From: Anaerolineales bacterium
Lineage (GTDB): Bacteria; Chloroflexota; Anaerolineae; Anaerolineales; DRMV01
Direction of reading: 5' to 3'
Assembly (NCBI GenBank): GCA_027026295.1
Contig: JALVOR010000322.1
Span: forward strand, 1 to 9,434
DNA length: 9,434 bases
The notes beneath the pieces were generated by a model. It saw nothing but the letters and a program-made list of their open reading frames with translations, made no database searches and had not been told where the DNA came from. Made by a program: the position numbers and the translations under genes. Shown piece by piece: positions 4,919 to 9,434 of this stretch (positions are counted from its first letter, which is position 1; each line of letters starts with the position of its first letter).

Positions 4919-5842
4919 GTGGACTGGCCGCATCGTCCGGTACTTTACCAGGAAGTGCTGAACGCCTTGCAGCCTCGTGCTGGCGGGCGTTATGTCGATG
5001 GCACACTGGGCGCAGGTGGGCACGCGGAGGGTATTTTGCAGCGCAGCGCCCCCGACGGCCTCTTGTTGGGGCTGGACGTCGACCCGCAGGCGTTGGCCAT
5101 TGCCGCCGAGCGGCTGGCTCCTTTTGGCGAGCGGGCGATATTGCGTCGCGTTTCTTATACCACCCTGAGCGAGCAGTTGGCAACGCTGGGATGGAAACAC
5201 GTGGACGGCATTGTGCTGGATTTGGGATTGTCGTCCATGCAGATTGACCAGGCCGAACGGGGTTTTTCCTTTCGCGAAGATGCCCCGCTGGATATGCGTT
5301 TCGACCCTTCCCAGCCCCTCACCGCTGCTGATCTGGTGAACACGCTGGATGAGGAGGCGCTGGCCGACCTGCTGTGGCGCTACGGCGAAGAGCGGCATTC
5401 CCGCCGGGTTGCCCGCGCCATCGTGCACCGCCGCCCGATAACCACCACCCGCCAACTGGCCGACGTGGTGGCTTCGGTCACTTCGTCGGGAAAGCGCGGC
5501 ATGCACCCCGCCACCCGCACCTTTCAGGCGTTGCGTATTGCCGTCAACCAGGAACTCGCCAATGTGGAAGCCGTGTTGCCGCAAGCCATCAAGGCATTGG
5601 CGCCGGGCGGGCGGCTGGCGGTGATTGCCTTCCACTCGCTGGAAGACCGCATTGTGAAACGGGCTTTCAAGGCTACCGCTGGCATGTGTGTTTGCCCGCC
5701 GGAACAGCCTTTTTGCGATTGCGAGCGCGAGGCGCAGGTGCGGCTGCTCAAGCCGTTCCCCATGCGCCCGAGTGAGGACGAGGTTGCACAAAATCCGCGG
5801 GCTCGCAGCGCGCGGTTGCGGGTTGTTGAGAAACTGGCATAA
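4919..5842 (+). CDS. rsmH: 16S rRNA (cytosine(1402)-N(4))-methyltransferase
   Basis: RsmH (MraW) uses S-adenosylmethionine to methylate N4 of C1402 in 16S rRNA at the decoding centre. The 307-residue length is normal. HRPVLYQEVL opens the protein, the SAM-binding loop VDGTLGAGGHA is at 26-36, the acidic strand end GLDVDP at 51-56, and DLGLSSMQIDQAERGFSF at 101-118. PLDMRFDP, RTFQALRIAVNQEL and IAFHSLEDRIVK are also typical. Near the C-terminus four cysteines (257, 259, 266, 268) form a CxC-x6-CxC arrangement, as in several relatives, which might bind a metal. The start is GTG 4919, 8 nt after the mraZ stop, with AGGTG a few bases upstream as a modest ribosome binding site. It is probably translationally linked to mraZ. 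Confidence 0.96.
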   Translation: MDWPHRPVLYQEVLNALQPRAGGRYVDGTLGAGGHAEGILQRSAPDGLLLGLDVDPQALAIAAERLAPFGERAILRRVSYTTLSEQLATLGWKHVDGIVLDLGLSSMQIDQAERGFSFREDAPLDMRFDPSQPLTAADLVNTLDEEALADLLWRYGEERHSRRVARAIVHRRPITTTRQLADVVASVTSSGKRGMHPATRTFQALRIAVNQELANVEAVLPQAIKALAPGGRLAVIAFHSLEDRIVKRAFKATAGMCVCPPEQPFCDCEREAQVRLLKPFPMRPSEDEVAQNPRARSARLRVVEKLA

Positions 5843-5862
5843 GGCTTGCAGGGTACGCGACG

Positions 5863-6330
5863 ATGAAAAAGCGAATTCGCAAAACTACTCAGGCATACCG
5901 GGAACTTCCGTGGCGCAGGCGGCTGCGCTGGTTGACCAGCGCTTTGGCGGTTGTCGTCGCCGTCGCCGCCGTCATTGGGCTGGAGGTGCATCTCTCGGCA
6001 GAGGCGGTGTGGCTGGGCTATCAGACCCGCAGCCTTCAAGAGCAAATGATGATAGCCCGCCAGGAAATCGTGGAAATGCAGACAGACCTGGCGCAAGCCT
6101 ATTCGGTGGAAGCCATGCAAAAGTGGGCTGAAGAAAACGGCTACCGGCCCGTTGCACCCGAACAAATGCATTTCGTCCCTGTGCCGCCTGAAGCAGCCGA
6201 GACGCTCGATGTACAGATTGCCAAACCCCAGCCGTTGGCCGCGGTAGAAGTTGCACCTTTGCCCGAGGAGTATACCGTTTCGCTGTTGCGCGTGTTGAGC
6301 CGCTACCTGTTTCTGGAGCCTTCCCGATGA
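5863..6330 (+). CDS. ftsL: FtsL/DivIC-like septum protein
   Basis: This small bitopic protein probably belongs to the FtsL-FtsB-FtsQ divisome complex that activates the septal synthase. Its 155 residues show a basic cytoplasmic N-terminus (1-21, rich in Lys/Arg), one hydrophobic membrane segment (about 22-42), then a heptad-like helix (about 50-80) typical of FtsL coiled coils. A Pro-rich stretch follows (about 97-135), then an amphipathic C-terminal helix. It is somewhat longer than E. coli FtsL (121 residues). FtsL sequences diverge greatly, so the call rests on architecture and position between rsmH and ftsI, which is the usual ftsL place. ATG 5863 is 20 nt after the rsmH stop with AGGG upstream. 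Its TGA overlaps the ftsI ATG by 4 nt, suggesting translational coupling. Confidence 0.75.
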   Translation: MKKRIRKTTQAYRELPWRRRLRWLTSALAVVVAVAAVIGLEVHLSAEAVWLGYQTRSLQEQMMIARQEIVEMQTDLAQAYSVEAMQKWAEENGYRPVAPEQMHFVPVPPEAAETLDVQIAKPQPLAAVEVAPLPEEYTVSLLRVLSRYLFLEPSR

Positions 6331-8141
6331 CGCAAGATTTGCATGCTGCCTCTCCTTCTGCAACAGAAGAGCGCACTTTCGTGTGGCGATATGCAGTGGC
6401 AGCCGGCGCAGTGCTCGCGTTGGGTGTGTTGGTGGTTGTGCGGATGGTGATGATGCAGTCCGCCTCGGAGCGGGCGCGCTTGATGGAGATGGTGCCGAAT
6501 TATTACAGCGAAAGCGTCGCCAAGCCGCGCGGCCTGATTTTTGACCGCGAAGGCCATTTGCTGGCAGGCGACCGGGCAGTTTACGAACTGGATGTGAACC
6601 TCACGGATACGCCGGCAGAAGCACTGCCCCGCCTTGCACAGAGCATTGGCAATGTGTTGCGGGTAGACGTAAGTCAACTGGCCCAGGAATTGATGCTGCA
6701 CAAACAGCGCGGCACGCCCGCTGTGCAGGTTTCCCAGCGGGTTACCGAAGAGCAGAAAACGGCCATCGAGGAAAGCATTGGCCTTTGGGCTGGCTCGGTG
6801 GAAGGCTTTGCCGTGAACAGGGTGCTGGGCTTTCATACCAATATGGTGCGTTATTACCCCGAAGGCGACCTTGCTGCCAATGTTTTGGGATACGTCGCGC
6901 TGGGGCAAAACAAGGGCTACGGCGGCGTCGAGCAATATTATGACGATTTGCTCAAAGGCGGCGTGGCGTGGGTGCAACATCCTTACTCCCCGTGGATGGA
7001 AAACAACGCAGCCGGGAAAATGCTCAAGGAGCCGGTTTCGCTGTATTTGACCATTGACCGCAATTTGCAGCACCTTGCAGAAAAGACAGCCCGGGAAGCG
7101 GCAGAAGGCCAGGATGCCAAGAGCGCCAGCATCATTGTTGCCAATCCCTACACGGGCGAGATTTTGGCGATGGCGGTTTACCCCCGCCCCAATTTGAATG
7201 ATTACGACGAAATTCAGGAATACGTCAAGAAATGGGATGCTTTCGACCTTGCTCTGGAACGGACGTATGAGCCGGGTTCGGTATTCAAGATTGTCACCAT
7301 GGCGGCGGCCATCGACGAAGGCACGGTCACGCCCGACACGCATTTCGAAGACGTTGGCATCTATCAGGTGCCCGGGCGCGCGGTCTACAACTGGAACCGC
7401 GGTGCATGGGGAGATCAGACCATGATGACCTGTTTGCAGCATTCCCTCAATACCTGCCTTGCATGGGTTGCTGTAGAGCACGTTGGCAAGAACAATTTCT
7501 ACAATTACCTCCAGGCCTTTGGCTTTGGGCAGCGCACCGGCATTGACCTGGGCGGCGAACCACCCGGCTTTTACAACCGCCCCGGCAGCGACCAGTGGTC
7601 GTTTTCCGACTTCGCTTCGCAGGCGTTCGGGCAGGCCATTGCGGTAACGCCGGTGCAGATGGTGGTCGCGGCTTCGGCCATTGCCAACGGCGGCTATCTG
7701 GTGACGCCGCATGTGTTGCGTTACGATGTCGTTGATGGGCGGGCTTACCGCTACCAGCCCGATGCTTCCCGGCAGGTAATTTCCGCTGAGGCTTCCCGCA
7801 CCATGCGCGAGATGCTGGAAGAGTCGCTGCAAGGTGAGTCGGAAGCCGCCCTGGTGCCGGGCTACAGGGTTGCCGGGAAAACCGGTACCGCTGAGATTTC
7901 GGCAGGCACGGCAGGGTATGTGCTGAATGCCACCAATGCTTCGTTCGTGGGCTGGTTCCCGGCAGAAAAGCCGCAATATCTGATTTATATCTGGCTTGAG
8001 CAGCCGAAGGGTAAGTGGGCGTCCATCGTGGCAGCCCCTGTGTTTGCCCAGATGGTGCGGCAGATTGCCGCGTTGGAGCGTGTTCCTCCCGATGCTGTGC
8101 GCGAACAACTGGAAGCCCAGCATTCGCAGGTAAACCCGTGA
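6327..8141 (+). CDS. ftsI: Class B penicillin-binding protein, septal peptidoglycan transpeptidase
   Basis: It cross-links peptidoglycan stem peptides during septum formation and is a beta-lactam target. Of 604 residues, about 20-42 form the membrane anchor. PRG at 67-69 starts the non-penicillin-binding pedestal domain, followed by LIFDREGHLLA. The transpeptidase domain covers roughly 265-580 with all three active-site motifs: SVFK at 318-321 (nucleophile Ser318, Lys321), SLN at 373-375 and KTGT at 518-521. The active site therefore looks complete. There are no C-terminal PASTA domains. The ATG overlaps the ftsL stop (ATGA). Position beside ftsL and murF favours FtsI over the elongation PBP2. 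A very long open frame on the opposite strand is a codon-bias shadow. Confidence 0.93.
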   Translation: MTQDLHAASPSATEERTFVWRYAVAAGAVLALGVLVVVRMVMMQSASERARLMEMVPNYYSESVAKPRGLIFDREGHLLAGDRAVYELDVNLTDTPAEALPRLAQSIGNVLRVDVSQLAQELMLHKQRGTPAVQVSQRVTEEQKTAIEESIGLWAGSVEGFAVNRVLGFHTNMVRYYPEGDLAANVLGYVALGQNKGYGGVEQYYDDLLKGGVAWVQHPYSPWMENNAAGKMLKEPVSLYLTIDRNLQHLAEKTAREAAEGQDAKSASIIVANPYTGEILAMAVYPRPNLNDYDEIQEYVKKWDAFDLALERTYEPGSVFKIVTMAAAIDEGTVTPDTHFEDVGIYQVPGRAVYNWNRGAWGDQTMMTCLQHSLNTCLAWVAVEHVGKNNFYNYLQAFGFGQRTGIDLGGEPPGFYNRPGSDQWSFSDFASQAFGQAIAVTPVQMVVAASAIANGGYLVTPHVLRYDVVDGRAYRYQPDASRQVISAEASRTMREMLEESLQGESEAALVPGYRVAGKTGTAEISAGTAGYVLNATNASFVGWFPAEKPQYLIYIWLEQPKGKWASIVAAPVFAQMVRQIAALERVPPDAVREQLEAQHSQVNP

Positions 8142-8151
8142 GCGTGTTGTG

Positions 8152-9434
8152 GTGTTGACTTTAGCCGATGTGGTCGAAGCGTTGACCGAGGTGCGCCCGC
8201 CGGAAAACGGCGAAGTGCTCACTGAAACCGTGGTGGATTCCCGTCAGGCCATCCCGGGGGCGATGTTCGTTGCCCTGCCCGGAGAGCGGCACGACGGCCA
8301 TGATTTTGTGGAAGACGCCTTCCGCCGCGGCGCAACCTTAGCGCTCACGGCGCGCCCCTTGCCGAATTACCCCGCGCTGGATTTGCGCGCCGGTTTTTCC
8401 GCCCCCGCTTGGGACGCTTTCCATACCCCCGGCTGCGTGGTGGTGAACGACACTCTGGCTGCGCTGCAGCAGGTTGCGCGCTTTTGGCGGCGCAAGATGG
8501 CGCATGTGCGGGTAATCGGTATCACCGGCAGTGTGGGCAAGTCCACCACCAAGGAATTGACCGCCCAGGTGCTGAGCCGCCGCTACCGCACGTTGAAGAA
8601 CCTCGGTAACTTCAACAACGAAATTGGCCTACCGCTGACCCTGCTGCGCCTCACCGAAGGCTATGAGCGGGCGGTGCTGGAAATGGGCTTCTATGTGCCC
8701 GGTGAAATTGCTTTGTTGTGTGACATCGCCCAGCCGCAAATTGGTGTGGTGACGAATATCGGGTTGGTGCACGCCGAGCGGGCGGGTTCGCAGGAAACCA
8801 TCGCCCGCGGCAAGGCCGAACTGGTGGAAGCCCTGCCGCCCGCACCTGAAGGTGTGGCGGTGCTCAACTATGATGACCCGTGGGTGCGCCGCATGGCCGA
8901 GAAGTCCCGGGCGCAGGTGTTTTTCTACGGCCTTTCGCCAAAAGCCGACCTGTGGGCTGACGACGTCGAGGGGCTGGGGCTGGACGGCATTCGTTTGCGC
9001 CTGCACCATCGCGGCGAGGCCCTGACCATCAAAGTGCCCCTGCTGGGCAGGCATTCGGCGCACACGGTGCTGCGGGCTGCTGCCGTGGGGCTGGTCGAGG
9101 GCCTTGCCTGGGGCGAAATCGTTTCCGGGTTGCGCATGGGTTACACCCAGTTGCGGCTGGCGGTGGTGCGGGCGTTCAACGGCGCGCCGCTGCTGGACGA
9201 TACCTACAACGCTTCGCCGCAATCGACCCTTGCGGCGCTGAACCTGCTGGCCGACCTGCCCGGGCGGCGAGTGGCGGTGCTGGGCGACATGCTGGAACTT
9301 GGCCCTTACGAACACGAAGGCCATTGGAAGGTGGGCTTGCGGGCTGCCGAAGTTGCCGGGTTGCTGGTGACGGTGGGCGAGCGCGCTCGCCTGATTGCCG
9401 AGGCGGCGCGGCAGGCAGGGCTGCCGCCTTCTGC
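8152..9434 (+). CDS. murF: UDP-N-acetylmuramoyl-tripeptide--D-alanyl-D-alanine ligase (C-terminus outside window)
   Basis: MurF uses ATP to add D-Ala-D-Ala to the UDP-MurNAc-tripeptide, finishing the cytoplasmic peptidoglycan precursor. The 427 visible codons lack only the last few dozen residues of a typical MurF. The P-loop GITGSVGKSTTKE is at 123-135 (Lys130), and GNFNNEIGLPLTLL starts at residue 152 and is the family's substrate-loop signature. LEMGFYVPGEI, VVTNIGLVHAE, LLDDTYNASPQS and VLGDMLELG follow in the expected order. The central-domain motif usually near HN..N.L reads GRHSAHTVL, a mild departure. Start choice: GTG 8152 gives MLTLADVVEAL, a normal MurF opening; GTG 8149 and TTG 8155 are alternatives. 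No ATG is available, and the ribosome binding site is weak. It begins 10 nt after ftsI, consistent with one operon. Confidence 0.93.
   Translation, partial: MLTLADVVEALTEVRPPENGEVLTETVVDSRQAIPGAMFVALPGERHDGHDFVEDAFRRGATLALTARPLPNYPALDLRAGFSAPAWDAFHTPGCVVVNDTLAALQQVARFWRRKMAHVRVIGITGSVGKSTTKELTAQVLSRRYRTLKNLGNFNNEIGLPLTLLRLTEGYERAVLEMGFYVPGEIALLCDIAQPQIGVVTNIGLVHAERAGSQETIARGKAELVEALPPAPEGVAVLNYDDPWVRRMAEKSRAQVFFYGLSPKADLWADDVEGLGLDGIRLRLHHRGEALTIKVPLLGRHSAHTVLRAAAVGLVEGLAWGEIVSGLRMGYTQLRLAVVRAFNGAPLLDDTYNASPQSTLAALNLLADLPGRRVAVLGDMLELGPYEHEGHWKVGLRAAEVAGLLVTVGERARLIAEAARQAGLPPS

Noticed and set aside
4781..5791. 336-codon minus-strand frame opposite rsmH
   Set aside because: It is antisense to an unmistakable RsmH and has no independent support.
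6303..8222. 639-codon open frame on the minus strand opposite ftsI
   Set aside because: It lies fully antisense to a clear FtsI with intact active-site motifs. Its translation is low-complexity in style, rich in His, Arg and Gly, and resembles no family. Long antisense frames are expected from the codon bias of GC-rich genes.

Overview
The window is a GC-rich bacterial chromosome segment. Going by gene order and protein style, I think it comes from Chloroflexota, probably Anaerolineae; this is inference from remembered gene neighbourhoods, not a database search. It has two blocks pointing away from each other, divided by a non-coding region around 3885-4451.

Left block (minus strand, 1-3884). 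At the left edge is the N-terminal two thirds of an aspartate carbamoyltransferase (pyrB, pyrimidine synthesis). Upstream of it lies a dispersed repeat of about 207 bp, then a large signalling gene. That gene reads as a degenerate receiver domain followed by four GAF domains and an HD-GYP domain (predicted cyclic-di-GMP phosphodiesterase). It is split by one in-frame TGA at 3168-3170 in the middle of the first GAF domain. Both halves lie in the same frame, and the 14 codons between the TGA and the next possible start (TTG 3125) complete the GAF fold. So this is either one gene with a nonsense mutation, sequencing error or recoded stop, or a recently split gene. A second repeat copy of 187 bp lies just upstream of this gene, so direct repeats flank it on both sides.

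Middle (3885-4451). This region holds repeat copy 2, then about 250 bp with no convincing gene but two clear inverted repeats. A strong sigma-70-type promoter follows (TTGCTT, 17 bp spacer, TATACT). Right after the -10 is a run of five GTG-led pentamers spaced exactly 10 bp apart, which fits a MraZ operator.

Right block (plus strand, 4452-9434). This is the start of a division and cell-wall (dcw) cluster: mraZ, rsmH, an ftsL-like gene, ftsI (class B penicillin-binding protein) and murF, the last running off the window. Spacing is tight (8 nt, 20 nt, a 4-nt ATGA overlap, 10 nt), so it is probably one operon that MraZ autoregulates. MraZ controls expression, RsmH methylates 16S rRNA, FtsL and FtsI belong to the septal synthesis machine, and MurF makes its lipid-linked precursor peptide. 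murE is not in its common place between ftsI and murF.

I saw no CRISPR array, tRNA, rRNA, transposase, phage gene or defence system. The strongest unexplained signals are the stop-split sensor gene, the paired inverted-repeat elements around it, and the unusual 80s-loop region of the carbamoyltransferase.
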